A program made the position numbers and the translations under genes. A stretch of DNA of 64,000 nt from Oxynema aestuarii AP17 (lineage in GTDB: Bacteria; Cyanobacteriota; Cyanobacteriia; Cyanobacteriales; Laspinemataceae): assembly GCF_012295525.1 (NCBI RefSeq), contig NZ_CP051167.1:744001-808000 (forward strand), in the 5' to 3' direction. The notes below the pieces were generated by a model. It made no database searches, was not told the DNA's origin, and worked only from the letters and a program-made list of their open reading frames with translations. Positions 1-8,998 of the stretch are shown in pieces (within the stretch, counting starts at the first letter, position 1; every line of letters starts with the position of its first letter).

Positions 1-160
1 TAGCGAGTGAGCGAGCGAGAGATCGTCAAGATTCACCATAAAACCAGGCGATCGCCATCCCTGAATTTAAAAGCTTTTTTTAAAGATAAAACCCGGCAAC
101 GCTTCTTCCCCTTGTTAAGAGACGCCCCCCTTCCCCAAAAAACCCCTTAAGCCTTTTGCA

Positions 161-185
161 ATCTAAAATCTAAAATCTAAAATCT
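161..185. repeat. Heptanucleotide tandem repeat (ATCTAAA)3
   Basis: Three full copies plus a partial copy of ATCTAAA lie just beyond the stop of the potassium channel gene. The same heptamer recurs between genes elsewhere in the window. This matches the short tandemly repeated repetitive sequences known from filamentous cyanobacteria. Confidence 0.8.
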
Positions 186-194
186 CTACAATCC

Positions 195-1919
195 TCAAGA
201 CGAACTACTCGCCAACAATAACGAGGGTGTCGTCCGCCAGAGCAATTCCAATTTATTCGCGGGCATGGTCAGATAGAGAACATCTCCCGCACTCAAACAA
301 ATTTCTAATAAATCCCAACCGTGAATCGCACTGCAATTTGTTTCGATGTATAGCGGTACGAAATCCGCCTTCATCGCCGCATCCTTGACGCGCTGAGTGC
401 AAAAGGGATGGGCGGGAGTGATTAACGTGGCTAAAGCGACCCAGAGGGTATCGGCGGTCATGCCATTGCCGAAAATGCGTCCTCCGAGAGCGGCGGCGGC
501 GAAGGCGGGGGCGGCTAATTCCGTGGGACTGAGTACGGCGTCGAACTCGAAGACTTGTTGAAACATCCGCGAAAAATGGCCGTCTTGGTTGCGGGCGACC
601 ACGGGGAGTTTGGGGGCGAGTCCTTTTGCGGTTAAGGCGATTTCTAAATTGGCGGTGTCGTTGCTGGTGACAGCTAAGAGGGCGTCGGCGTGGCAAAGGC
701 GGGCGGATTCTAAGGTGCTGCTCAAGCGGGCGTCCCCTTGAATGACGGGGATTTTCAAGGCGCGGGCGGTGTGAAGAAAGCGGGTGTTGGGGTCGCGATC
801 GATCGCCACGACTTCATAACCGCTTGCTTGTAATTGGCTGGCGATTTTGATGCCGATGCCGCCGAGTCCGCAAACGATGTAGTGATTTTTTTGCGGAATG
901 GGTGCGGAGTTCCACAACTGCCGGAAACGGGTTCCCAATACTAGATCGTTGAGTAGGGCGTAGTAGATACCGACGACTCCGGCGCCAACGAGCATCATGG
1001 CGGCGGTGAAGACTTTGATAATATCGGGGGAGTATTCTGCAACTTTTTCGTTGCCTCCCGCTCCGGTGATCATGCCGACGGAGAAGTAGAGGGCATCGAT
1101 AAAGGTGGTTTCGGAGGTCACCCAAGTGTAGGTGACGGTAGTTCCGAAAATGGTCAGGAAGAGGACGAAGGTGACCCAAATTGAGGATTGACTGTGTTCG
1201 TAGAAGCGTTGGACGCTGGTGAGAAATTTTTTGAGGCGATCGACGATCGATTTGCGGGTGGTGCGAATGCTCGGTTTGGTGGCGACAATGAGACGATCGC
1301 CCACCTTGAGAGTATGTCCGTGGATGACTGCAGAGACGAGATCCACCGAGGTTTCGGCGGGGAGGTAGTAAATGAGCATCCGGTTGCGATCGTCCCATAA
1401 ATCGGCGAGGGGGCGGTCTTTCCAGGGGTGATGCTCGTCGATACATTCTTCGTGCATGGGCCAGGTTTGGTTAAACAGGCGCAGTTGTCCGATCGCCCGA
1501 TTGCCAAACGCGGCGAAAGAAAAGACGGGGGCGGCGAGATCGGAGACGCTCATGCTAACATGTGCCGGGAGCGTGCGATCGAGGCGATCGCCCAAACTGG
1601 CGTTAAAGAGGCGATTGATAATCCGAATTTGCGGGTTGAGGATGCGCGCTTGCACTAAAATCTCTAAGTTCACCGCGTCAGTCGCCCCGGCGATCACCAG
1701 GGTGTGAGCTTGACGAATCCCTGCATTCATCAAGGTTTCAGCCGATTGTAACTCCCCGACGACGATATCCGAGCCGCTTTCGCGTTCGCGCAGGGACTCC
1801 GCCGGAAGATCGAGGGGTTTGGTACTGATCCCGACGACCGACGCACCTTGTTGTTTTAACAGGGAGAATATTTTATATCCAGTGCGACCCAAGCCACAGA
1901 CAATAATTCGCGGTTTCAT
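195..1919 (-). CDS. RCK/TrkA-N potassium channel protein
   Basis: A 574-residue protein with the order RCK - membrane pore - RCK. The N-terminus carries a Rossmann nucleotide-binding motif (IIVCGLGRTG, about residues 5-14). About residues 245-335 form a two-helix pore region, and a second Rossmann domain (YIVCGLGGIGIK) begins near residue 345 and runs to the C-terminus. Such proteins gate K+ flux across the membrane in response to bound NAD(H) or nucleotides. The pore segment reads SVGMITGAGG, not the usual TVGYGD-like filter, so ion selectivity is uncertain. The ATG start lies next to clean coding sequence and no partner gene is adjacent. Family-level assignment is firm; the transported ion is inferred. 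Confidence 0.8.
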   Translation of the reverse strand: MKPRIIVCGLGRTGYKIFSLLKQQGASVVGISTKPLDLPAESLRERESGSDIVVGELQSAETLMNAGIRQAHTLVIAGATDAVNLEILVQARILNPQIRIINRLFNASLGDRLDRTLPAHVSMSVSDLAAPVFSFAAFGNRAIGQLRLFNQTWPMHEECIDEHHPWKDRPLADLWDDRNRMLIYYLPAETSVDLVSAVIHGHTLKVGDRLIVATKPSIRTTRKSIVDRLKKFLTSVQRFYEHSQSSIWVTFVLFLTIFGTTVTYTWVTSETTFIDALYFSVGMITGAGGNEKVAEYSPDIIKVFTAAMMLVGAGVVGIYYALLNDLVLGTRFRQLWNSAPIPQKNHYIVCGLGGIGIKIASQLQASGYEVVAIDRDPNTRFLHTARALKIPVIQGDARLSSTLESARLCHADALLAVTSNDTANLEIALTAKGLAPKLPVVARNQDGHFSRMFQQVFEFDAVLSPTELAAPAFAAAALGGRIFGNGMTADTLWVALATLITPAHPFCTQRVKDAAMKADFVPLYIETNCSAIHGWDLLEICLSAGDVLYLTMPANKLELLWRTTPSLLLASSSS

Positions 1920-1969
1920 AGTTTAGGGGATCGATCCGCAAGGCGATCGAGGAAGGCTAATTTTGTTAC

Positions 1970-2070
1970 TCGGGCTACTATTGTTGACGACTCCGGGATC
2001 CGAGACTGTAGCTGACAACACCAGTGTGGGAATTTTAGAGTTTAGAGTTTAGATTGGGGAGCTAGCCATT
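1970..2070. repeat. Gene-poor spacer with TTTAGAG-type repeats
   Basis: Between the channel gene and the divergent MBL-fold gene, around 2035-2057, lie three near-copies of the heptamer TTTAGAG followed by a G-rich end (ATTGGGG). This is the reverse-complement style of the repeats seen elsewhere. No promoter could be assigned with confidence. Confidence 0.5.
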
Positions 2071-2204
2071 GCCATCGGCGCGATCGCCTTTAAGCGTAGT
2101 TATTTTTTCTTACTTCTCCCCGGGGAATAGCTTTGTTGAGGGCAAATATTCTATTTTTGCTTATTATTGAATAGAGAATTTATGGATTGATTGTTAACAG
2201 AACA

Positions 2205-3083
2205 ATGGCAACCTTAAAAGAGCGCCGTCCGGAAAATGTAGACGGTGAATTCTATGTCGATCGCACCTGCATTGACTGCGATACTTGTCGCTGGATGATG
2301 CCAGCAGTCTTTCATCGAGATAACGGACAATCCGCAGTTTATCGCCAGCCGAAAAATGAAGGGGAACGCTTGCAAGCTTTACAAGCCTTGCTCTCTTGTC
2401 CGACCGCTTCGATTGGAACGGTCGATCGCCCTAAAGATATTCGAGAAGCGCAAGAGAGTTTCCCTTTGGCGATCGCGGACAATGTTTACCATTGCGGCTA
2501 TCATTCGGAAAAATCCTTTGGGGCGGCGAGTTATTTGATTCGGCGACAAGGGGGCAATATTTTAGTCGATTCTCCTCGATTTACCCCACCTTTAGTCAAA
2601 AAACTGGAAGCAATGGGAGGCATCCGCTATCTCTATTTGACGCATCGAGATGATATTGCCGACCATCAGAAGTTTCGCGACCATTTCGGCTGCGATCGCC
2701 TCCTGCACGAACAAGAAATTAGAGAAGCTACCCAAGATATTGAAATTAAATTAAGGGGATTCGATCCGATTCAATTTGCCCCGGATTTACAAATTATTCC
2801 CGTTCCCGGACATACAGAAGCCCATACGGTTTTACTATACGACAATCGCTTTTTATTTACGGGGGATCATTTAGCCTGGTCCGATCGCCTGCAAAGTTTA
2901 ATCGCCTTTCGCAATCACTGTTGGTATTCTTGGCCCAAGTTAGTCGAATCCATGCACGATCTGGCCCATTATTCGTTTGAGTGGGTGCTTCCCGGTCACG
3001 GTCGCCGCTATCATGCCGATCGCGAAACCATGGGTAAAGAATTGCAAAAGCTGCTCGATTGGATGAAAACAGAAGCAGTTTAG
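2205..3083 (+). CDS. Ferredoxin-domain / metallo-beta-lactamase-fold hydrolase
   Basis: About 292 residues. The first 70 form a ferredoxin-like domain with CIDCDTCRW and a later SCPTASIG, the four-cysteine pattern of a single FeS cluster. The rest is a metallo-beta-lactamase fold: THRDDIADH takes the place of the usual HxHxDH loop, followed by VPGHTEAHT, FTGDHLAW and LPGHGRRYH, which supply the remaining metal ligands. This fusion is a known plant/cyanobacterial type; the substrate is not known to me. A TTG at 2187 opens the frame, but the ATG at 2205 (MATLKERRP) is the better start. The gene stands alone between a divergent channel gene and a convergent membrane protein. Confidence 0.8.
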   Translation: MATLKERRPENVDGEFYVDRTCIDCDTCRWMMPAVFHRDNGQSAVYRQPKNEGERLQALQALLSCPTASIGTVDRPKDIREAQESFPLAIADNVYHCGYHSEKSFGAASYLIRRQGGNILVDSPRFTPPLVKKLEAMGGIRYLYLTHRDDIADHQKFRDHFGCDRLLHEQEIREATQDIEIKLRGFDPIQFAPDLQIIPVPGHTEAHTVLLYDNRFLFTGDHLAWSDRLQSLIAFRNHCWYSWPKLVESMHDLAHYSFEWVLPGHGRRYHADRETMGKELQKLLDWMKTEAV

Positions 3084-3134
3084 ATTTGCGATCGAGGGAA
3101 TAGGGAATCTTGTTGTTTTCCGACTCCCGACTCC

Positions 3135-4187
3135 CTACCTTTTTCCTAATCCCCAGGCGATCGCCGCCGTAGCGGATTCGGCGAGAATACTAATTAAACG
3201 GTAGAAGGCGACGGCGCCCAAAATAGCGGCAGGGGAGAATTGATGGCTGAGTATGGCGATCGCCGTCGCTTCAAAAATGCCGATCCCGCCGGGGGCGCCG
3301 GGAACGACCAAACCCAGCAGCCACGCGACACTAAAGCCACTCATCAAAGTCGGAATCGCAGACCACTGCACCGAAGTCATCACGTCTACGGTCAAAATAA
3401 ATCCGCTTCCGCGTAACAGGAGAAAGCCAATTTCGCCGAGGAAGGGAGAAAGAGGATAGCGGGTCAACTGTGCGGCGATGGGTTCGGTGGGAACATCCGT
3501 GACGGGTAACCCCTCCGGCGTCGCTTCGCTAACGGATGAGGATCGTGGGGGTTGGCGTTTGAGTTTGAGCTTTCCGAGAAACTGAATGACCGGGTTGAGT
3601 AAGCGAGGGTGAACGCCGACGAGAACCGCAAATAAAGCGAGTAATTTTAAGAAACGCAGGGGGTCAAAAAATGCGGGAGAGGTTGGGGAAAGGTCGCCAG
3701 TGGCGAGGTTGAGGCTGCCGAAAATGGCGATCGCCAAGGCGGCGGCAGCCATCAGCAGGGGTTCGAGAAGGACGCTGAGGGCCGCGACGGAGAAAGGGGT
3801 TCCGGATTCGGCGATCGCCTTAATTCTGCCGTAGAAATGCCAGACATTACCGGGGAGGTATTTGGCGACGTTGGTGGTCAAATAGATGTAAAGTCCGCGA
3901 CCGAGAGGAACGTGGCGATCGCGAAACGACCCCGGAGGCGGATCGAACTGGCGTAAGATCCACAACCAGACCCAACCGGACCAGATATGAGCTAAAGCAG
4001 TGACGCATAAGGCGATCGCCAATTTCAGCCAACCCGATCGCGAAATCTGGAGAGAAGCGACCTCGGCGGCGCGATCTTTGACGGTTTGCGCGAGAAAAAA
4101 GACGATCGCGCCGAGCACAAACCAGCGAATAAAAGGTTTGCCGCGAGAGAGAACGGATTTGAGCCAAGTTAGCGGAGATTTTGACAT
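3135..4187 (-). CDS. Lysylphosphatidylglycerol synthase-like (UPF0104) membrane protein
   Basis: A 350-residue polytopic membrane protein with about eight hydrophobic segments. The conserved C-terminal stretch (VVPGAPGGIGIFEATAIA) is typical of the LPG synthase transmembrane/UPF0104 family. In MprF this domain flips or positions lipids; stand-alone cyanobacterial copies have no proven role. No catalytic aminoacyl-transfer domain is present. The middle (about residues 215-235, SSSVSEATPEGLPV) is hydrophilic and is encoded by sequence resembling a common cyanobacterial dispersed repeat (CGTCGCTTCGCTAACG near 3520), so this loop may be repeat-derived. The family call is good; function is unknown. 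Confidence 0.75.
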   Translation of the reverse strand: MSKSPLTWLKSVLSRGKPFIRWFVLGAIVFFLAQTVKDRAAEVASLQISRSGWLKLAIALCVTALAHIWSGWVWLWILRQFDPPPGSFRDRHVPLGRGLYIYLTTNVAKYLPGNVWHFYGRIKAIAESGTPFSVAALSVLLEPLLMAAAALAIAIFGSLNLATGDLSPTSPAFFDPLRFLKLLALFAVLVGVHPRLLNPVIQFLGKLKLKRQPPRSSSVSEATPEGLPVTDVPTEPIAAQLTRYPLSPFLGEIGFLLLRGSGFILTVDVMTSVQWSAIPTLMSGFSVAWLLGLVVPGAPGGIGIFEATAIAILSHQFSPAAILGAVAFYRLISILAESATAAIAWGLGKR

Positions 4188-4343
4188 ATCGAAAGCGCCA
4201 CGAAGAGTCCGAGGAGGGGCGATCGTTAAATTTAAGGCGATCGTTGCAGTTGTTTGTCTAATTGTGGGTTAGAATCCCGCCACAGACTCGGATTTTAGAG
4301 TTGATTTTCGATAAAACTTCCAATGAGGAGTGTAATTTCACTG

Positions 4344-6515
4344 ATGCTAGATCTAGACACCCTATTTGACGAACGCTACTATCTCGCAACGAACCCCGAT
4401 GTAGCGAATGCAGTCAACAACGGCGCGATCGCACCACTGCAACACTTTATCACCTTCGGACAATTCGAGCGCCGCGATCCGAGTGCGATCTTCGATACCG
4501 ATTACTATCTGAGTCAATATCTCGATGTCGCCGATGCCGTTCGCCAAGGCAGCCTCGCGGCGGTCGAACATTACCTCAATTTCGGTCAACGGGAAGGACG
4601 CGATCCCGGTCTGCTTTACGACCAGAGTTTTTATCTGAGCAATAATCCCGACGTAGCGGCGGCGGTCGCCGCAGACCAACTGACGGGAATCGAGCATTTT
4701 CTCAATTTCGGAGAAGCGGAAGATCGAACCCCGAGTCGGTTTTACAATCCAGCGTACTATCTCGATCGCAACCCGGACGTGGCGGCGGCGGTCGCGGCAG
4801 ACCGACTGACCGGAATCCAACATTATCTCGAATTCGGGGCGATCGAAAATCGCGAATTGAGTCCGTTTATAGAACCCGGCGGTTCGAGTTTACCCAATGG
4901 CGTCGCGGCGGGAGACGTGACCCAAACTTCTGCAATGTTGTGGGCCCGTACTACCACCCCCGGTCCGGTGAACTTCGAGTGGAATGGGGGAGTTGCCGAA
5001 ATAGTCGCTACCGATCCCTTAGTTCCGGTGAAACTGCAACTCGACGGACTGCAGCCGAATACGGAATATACGTATACCGTCAGCGATTCCGGCGGGGCGA
5101 TCGCCACGGGCAAATTCCGCACCTTAGCGCCTCCCGGGAGGCGAACGGGCCTGCGTTTCGGCGTCTCTGGGGACTGGCAAGGCGAACTCGCCCCCTATCC
5201 CTCGATTTCTAATGCGGACAGTCGCAATTTAGACTTTTTCGTACAAGTCGGCGATACCTTAGAAGCCGATAGCAGTTCCCCCGATTTACCCGGAGTGCGA
5301 CAAGCGTCGAGCCTGCTGGAGTTTTACACCAAGCATAACGAAATTTACAGCGAACGCTTTGGCTTGAATCCCTGGGTCGATCTGCGCCAGTCAACAGCCA
5401 CCTATAGCACCTGGGACGACCACGACATTACCAACGATTTTGCCGGAGGTGCGGCCCCGAGTGAATCCCCGCAGCGTAACGGTATTTTCGGGACGGGAGA
5501 CGGCTTCGTCAACGAAACTCCGGTGTTTCGAGAAGGCTTACAAGCGTTCCAAGAATTTAAACCCTTGCAAGACCAATTTTACGGGGAAACGGGAGACCCG
5601 CGCACGGCCAACAAGCAGAAACTGTATCGTTTCAATACTCACGGTAGCGACGCCGCCAGTTTTATTCTCGATACGCGATCGTTCCGGGATAAACCCTTAC
5701 CCTTTTTAGCGGAAACGGCATCTGAAGAAGAGATCGCCGCCTATCTTCAAGATGCGTTCGAACCGGGACGAACCTTGTTAGGACGAGCGCAATTAGAACA
5801 GTTGAAGACGGATTTACTGACGGCTGAAAACACCGGGGTGACCTGGAAGTTCGTCATGTCTAGCGTACCGATGCAACATTTCGGGATTCCCGTGGCGGGG
5901 GAACGCTGGGAAGGATATGCGGCGGAACGCACGGAGTTGCTTAAATTTATTGAAGATAACGATATCGATAATGTGGTGTTCGTGACTGGAGATTTTCACG
6001 GCAACGTGGTCAATAATGTGACCTATCAAGAAGGGTTTGGGCAACCGCAAATCCAGACCGGGGCGATGGATGTTATGGTCGGTCCGGTGGGGATTCAGTT
6101 GAATATCGGTCAAGGACCGTTTGCGGCGCCGTTCGGTCCGGCGACGGTGGCGTTTACCCCAGATGCGCTATTACCGCAATCGGAGAAGGAACGCTACCGA
6201 GGGTTGACGGATGTGGAGGAGAAAAATGCATTCGTGCGGCAGGTGATTGACAATCGGATCGTGCCGTTGGGTTACGATCCGGTAGGGTTGGAAGGCTCGA
6301 ATATCGATGCCCGCCTGTTGCAGGGGTCGTATTTTGCGGCGCACAATTACGGCTGGACCGAGTTTGAAATCGATCGCGACAGCCAGGTGCTGACGGTGAC
6401 GACGTGGGGGGTCGAACCGTATACCGAGAGCGAATTGGAGGCCAATCCAGAGGCGATCGCCTCGCGCACGCCGACGGTGCGGATGCAGTTTGAAGTGACG
6501 CCGGAAACCCTTTAA
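4344..6515 (+). CDS. PhoD-like alkaline phosphatase with N-terminal NPDVA repeats
   Basis: About 723 residues. Residues 1-175 hold four repeats of about 42 residues following the plan YYLxxNPDVAxAV...HFxxFGxxEGRxPS. A PhoD N-terminal beta domain follows (GVAAGDVTQTSAMLWAR), then the phosphoesterase domain with FVQVGDTLEAD, WDDHDITNDF and VTGDFHGN, the metal-binding motifs of PhoD phosphatases/phosphodiesterases. There is no Sec or Tat signal peptide, so the repeat head may serve surface attachment or non-classical export (inference). ATG 4344 (MLDLDTLFDERYYL) is preferred over ATG 4323 because it aligns with the start of the next gene, MLVAEDLFNEGYYL. The gene is followed 100 bp later by a second repeat-headed enzyme. 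Confidence 0.85.
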   Translation: MLDLDTLFDERYYLATNPDVANAVNNGAIAPLQHFITFGQFERRDPSAIFDTDYYLSQYLDVADAVRQGSLAAVEHYLNFGQREGRDPGLLYDQSFYLSNNPDVAAAVAADQLTGIEHFLNFGEAEDRTPSRFYNPAYYLDRNPDVAAAVAADRLTGIQHYLEFGAIENRELSPFIEPGGSSLPNGVAAGDVTQTSAMLWARTTTPGPVNFEWNGGVAEIVATDPLVPVKLQLDGLQPNTEYTYTVSDSGGAIATGKFRTLAPPGRRTGLRFGVSGDWQGELAPYPSISNADSRNLDFFVQVGDTLEADSSSPDLPGVRQASSLLEFYTKHNEIYSERFGLNPWVDLRQSTATYSTWDDHDITNDFAGGAAPSESPQRNGIFGTGDGFVNETPVFREGLQAFQEFKPLQDQFYGETGDPRTANKQKLYRFNTHGSDAASFILDTRSFRDKPLPFLAETASEEEIAAYLQDAFEPGRTLLGRAQLEQLKTDLLTAENTGVTWKFVMSSVPMQHFGIPVAGERWEGYAAERTELLKFIEDNDIDNVVFVTGDFHGNVVNNVTYQEGFGQPQIQTGAMDVMVGPVGIQLNIGQGPFAAPFGPATVAFTPDALLPQSEKERYRGLTDVEEKNAFVRQVIDNRIVPLGYDPVGLEGSNIDARLLQGSYFAAHNYGWTEFEIDRDSQVLTVTTWGVEPYTESELEANPEAIASRTPTVRMQFEVTPETL

Positions 6516-6516
6516 T

Positions 6517-6528
6517 CGCCAATTGGCG
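6517..6528. other. 12-bp perfect palindrome between two repeat-headed genes
   Basis: CGCCAATTGGCG sits directly after the phosphatase stop codon. It could form a short hairpin, but there is no T-run, so I do not call it a terminator. Confidence 0.4.
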
Positions 6529-6615
6529 GGTGGGAGTGCTAGGGTTTTACCAACTTTTGCCGTAAGGCGAGCGGCATGAGCGCCGATTTCCGATAATGCG
6601 TGTGAGAATTGAGTG

Positions 6616-8769
6616 ATGTTAGTTGCTGAAGACCTGTTTAATGAAGGCTATTATTTAGCCAAAAATCCCGATATTGCGGCAGCGATCGCCACTGGAGCGA
6701 TCTCCAGTGCGGCGGAGCATTTTTTTACCTTCGGAGAAGTGGAAGGGCGCGATCCGAGTGCGTTTTTCGACAGTCGTTATTACCTGGAAACCAATCCGGA
6801 TGTCGCGGCAGTGGTGGCCGATTTCCAGTTTACGGCCCTGGAGCATTTTATCGAGTTCGGACAACGTGAGGGGCGATCGCCGACGCCGTTTTTCGATCTA
6901 ACTTGGTATCGCGATCGCCACCCCGACGTAGCCGCCGCCGTGGACCGCGACGAGATTACCGGATCGTTCGTTCACTACGTCCTCAACGGCGCCGAAGAAG
7001 GGCGCAGTCCCAGTCCAATTTACGACGAAAGCTTCTATCTCAATGCCAACCCGGATATTGCCGCCGCCGTCGGTCGCGACGAATTGACCGGAATCGAGCA
7101 TTTTATTAGCTTTGGTTCCGCCGAAGGGCGTCGGGCCAGCGAAGTGTTTGACAGCCGTTTTTACCTCGATACTTACCCCGATGTCGCCCTCGCCGTCAGT
7201 AATGGGGCGATCGACTCTCCTGCAGAGCATTTCCTGCGATCGGGCCGTTTTGAAGGGCGGTTGAGCGTTCCGAATGTGGCGTTACCCGAACCGACCGGAC
7301 CGTTGAATGTCGGTCAAACCTCCTATCAGTTTCGCGACCCGGGACGACCGGAAATTTTTACTCCCGACCCGAACGATACGCGGGAAGTCGGTTTAAAGGT
7401 CTGGTATCCGGTTGGGACGAACGCCGATAACAGCAGCCAACCCCCGTTTCCTCCGACTTTGCCCCCGACCCAGGGGAACGCTAGCTATATTAGGGATGCC
7501 TTTATCTCACAAGCAGTCGCCACGGCTCAAGGGGTCTATCCGAACTTTTACAACACGATCGCGACCAATTCTCGGTTTAACACGGCAGGGTTGGCAACCA
7601 CCGCAGAACGCTATCCGGTGATTTTGTTCGCCCACGGGTTGGGGGTCATCCCGGATGTTTATACCAACTACTTTGAAGACCTCGCCAGTCACGGTTATAT
7701 CGTCGGGGCGATCGACCATAGCTATGTTGCCGGAATCTCGCGACTCTCCAACGGCGCGATCGCCCCATTTGCCAGTAACTTTCTGCCCGCCGACCCCAGC
7801 CAACTCGAAGGCGCTTTAACTCAAACCTTGGCAGAAACGAGCCAAGATGTCAGCTTTATCCTCGACCAACTGGCAGGGGTAAATGCCAACGACCCGCAAC
7901 GCCTGTTTACCGGAAAACTCGATTTAGAGCGCGTCGGTATTTTCGGCCATTCTCTCGGTGGATTGACCGCGATCGCGGCGTTACAACGGGATCGGCGCTT
8001 GGATGCGGCGGTCAGTCTGGATCCGACCGTCATTTCACCCCAATTGGTCGGCGCGATCGATCGCCCGTTGATGGTTATGAATGCGGCTAGTACCTTTGAT
8101 GTCGATCGCTCGCCCATCGGCCAACTGCTCGGATTCGCAGACCGTCAACTGCGCCCCGGACTGTTCCAACAAGCGACAGGGTCGGCATATAACGTCACGA
8201 TTGACGGTACCGAACACGAGGATTTTAGCGATCGCCCCTTATTGTTCCCCTTGCAAGCTCTCTACTCCCCCGATCGCCTCGGACAAGCCGGAGGCTATGA
8301 CATTGGCTTGACCGATATAGGTCGCCTCGACGGCGATCGCCTCACCGCGATCGTCCGGGAATATAACACATCCTTCTTCGACCGCCACCTCAAAGGCGAA
8401 AGCGAACCCCTGCTCGCCGGAGCTTCCCTGTTTCCCGAGGTGAGGTTCGAGACCCGCAATAGCGACGTTGCCGTGCGAGAAAGCGTCCGCAATGCCGTTT
8501 TGCAACAAGCTCGCAGCGAACTCGCCCTACCCGACACCAACTTGGGAGTCTTTTCAATTACACCCACCCTCTGGCCCGATGGCTGCTTGGGGTTGTCCCA
8601 ACCTGGCGAAATCTGCACTCAAGCTCAAGTACCCGGGTGGTCCGTGTTGTTAAGCGACCCGTCCCAACCTCCGAATCAATCGTTTAGCTATGCCTATCGC
8701 ACGGATTTTGACGGCACCGAGATCCGGCGAGACCCGAGCGCTATAGCCCCGGTGAGTCTTCCCGTTTGA
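6616..8769 (+). CDS. PAF-acetylhydrolase/dienelactone-hydrolase-like lipase with NPDVA repeats
   Basis: About 717 residues. Five N-terminal repeats (about residues 1-215) are of the same type as in the upstream phosphatase. The C-terminal alpha/beta hydrolase contains an oxyanion-hole region (VILFAHGLG), the nucleophile elbow GHSLGG (Ser), a plausible acid in SLDPTV and a histidine in GTEHEDFSD. These resemble bacterial platelet-activating-factor acetylhydrolase II-type esterases. Cysteines near the C-terminus (GCLGLSQPGEICTQ) suggest oxidising surroundings. No signal peptide is visible. GTG 6613 and ATG 6616 are adjacent, and the ATG is preferred by analogy with the neighbour. The substrate (ester or phospholipid) is inferred from family only. 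Confidence 0.8.
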   Translation: MLVAEDLFNEGYYLAKNPDIAAAIATGAISSAAEHFFTFGEVEGRDPSAFFDSRYYLETNPDVAAVVADFQFTALEHFIEFGQREGRSPTPFFDLTWYRDRHPDVAAAVDRDEITGSFVHYVLNGAEEGRSPSPIYDESFYLNANPDIAAAVGRDELTGIEHFISFGSAEGRRASEVFDSRFYLDTYPDVALAVSNGAIDSPAEHFLRSGRFEGRLSVPNVALPEPTGPLNVGQTSYQFRDPGRPEIFTPDPNDTREVGLKVWYPVGTNADNSSQPPFPPTLPPTQGNASYIRDAFISQAVATAQGVYPNFYNTIATNSRFNTAGLATTAERYPVILFAHGLGVIPDVYTNYFEDLASHGYIVGAIDHSYVAGISRLSNGAIAPFASNFLPADPSQLEGALTQTLAETSQDVSFILDQLAGVNANDPQRLFTGKLDLERVGIFGHSLGGLTAIAALQRDRRLDAAVSLDPTVISPQLVGAIDRPLMVMNAASTFDVDRSPIGQLLGFADRQLRPGLFQQATGSAYNVTIDGTEHEDFSDRPLLFPLQALYSPDRLGQAGGYDIGLTDIGRLDGDRLTAIVREYNTSFFDRHLKGESEPLLAGASLFPEVRFETRNSDVAVRESVRNAVLQQARSELALPDTNLGVFSITPTLWPDGCLGLSQPGEICTQAQVPGWSVLLSDPSQPPNQSFSYAYRTDFDGTEIRRDPSAIAPVSLPV

Positions 8770-8998
8770 CCTGCCGATCCGAGCGAATCGCACCCGGCGA
8801 CGACAATTTCGATCGCCGAACTGGGAATCCTGGGGAATGTTTTTGACCCTAACCTCAACCCTGCCGAAAGTCCCTCTAACCTAACCTTTTGCAGCCTCTC
8901 CCGATTTCCCCTTACCATTGGTGTTTGGCGGCGATCGGGGGATGATCGGTGCACGCCAGAGGCTGACAACTTGAATTTGCCCAAGGGAGAAAATCTCA

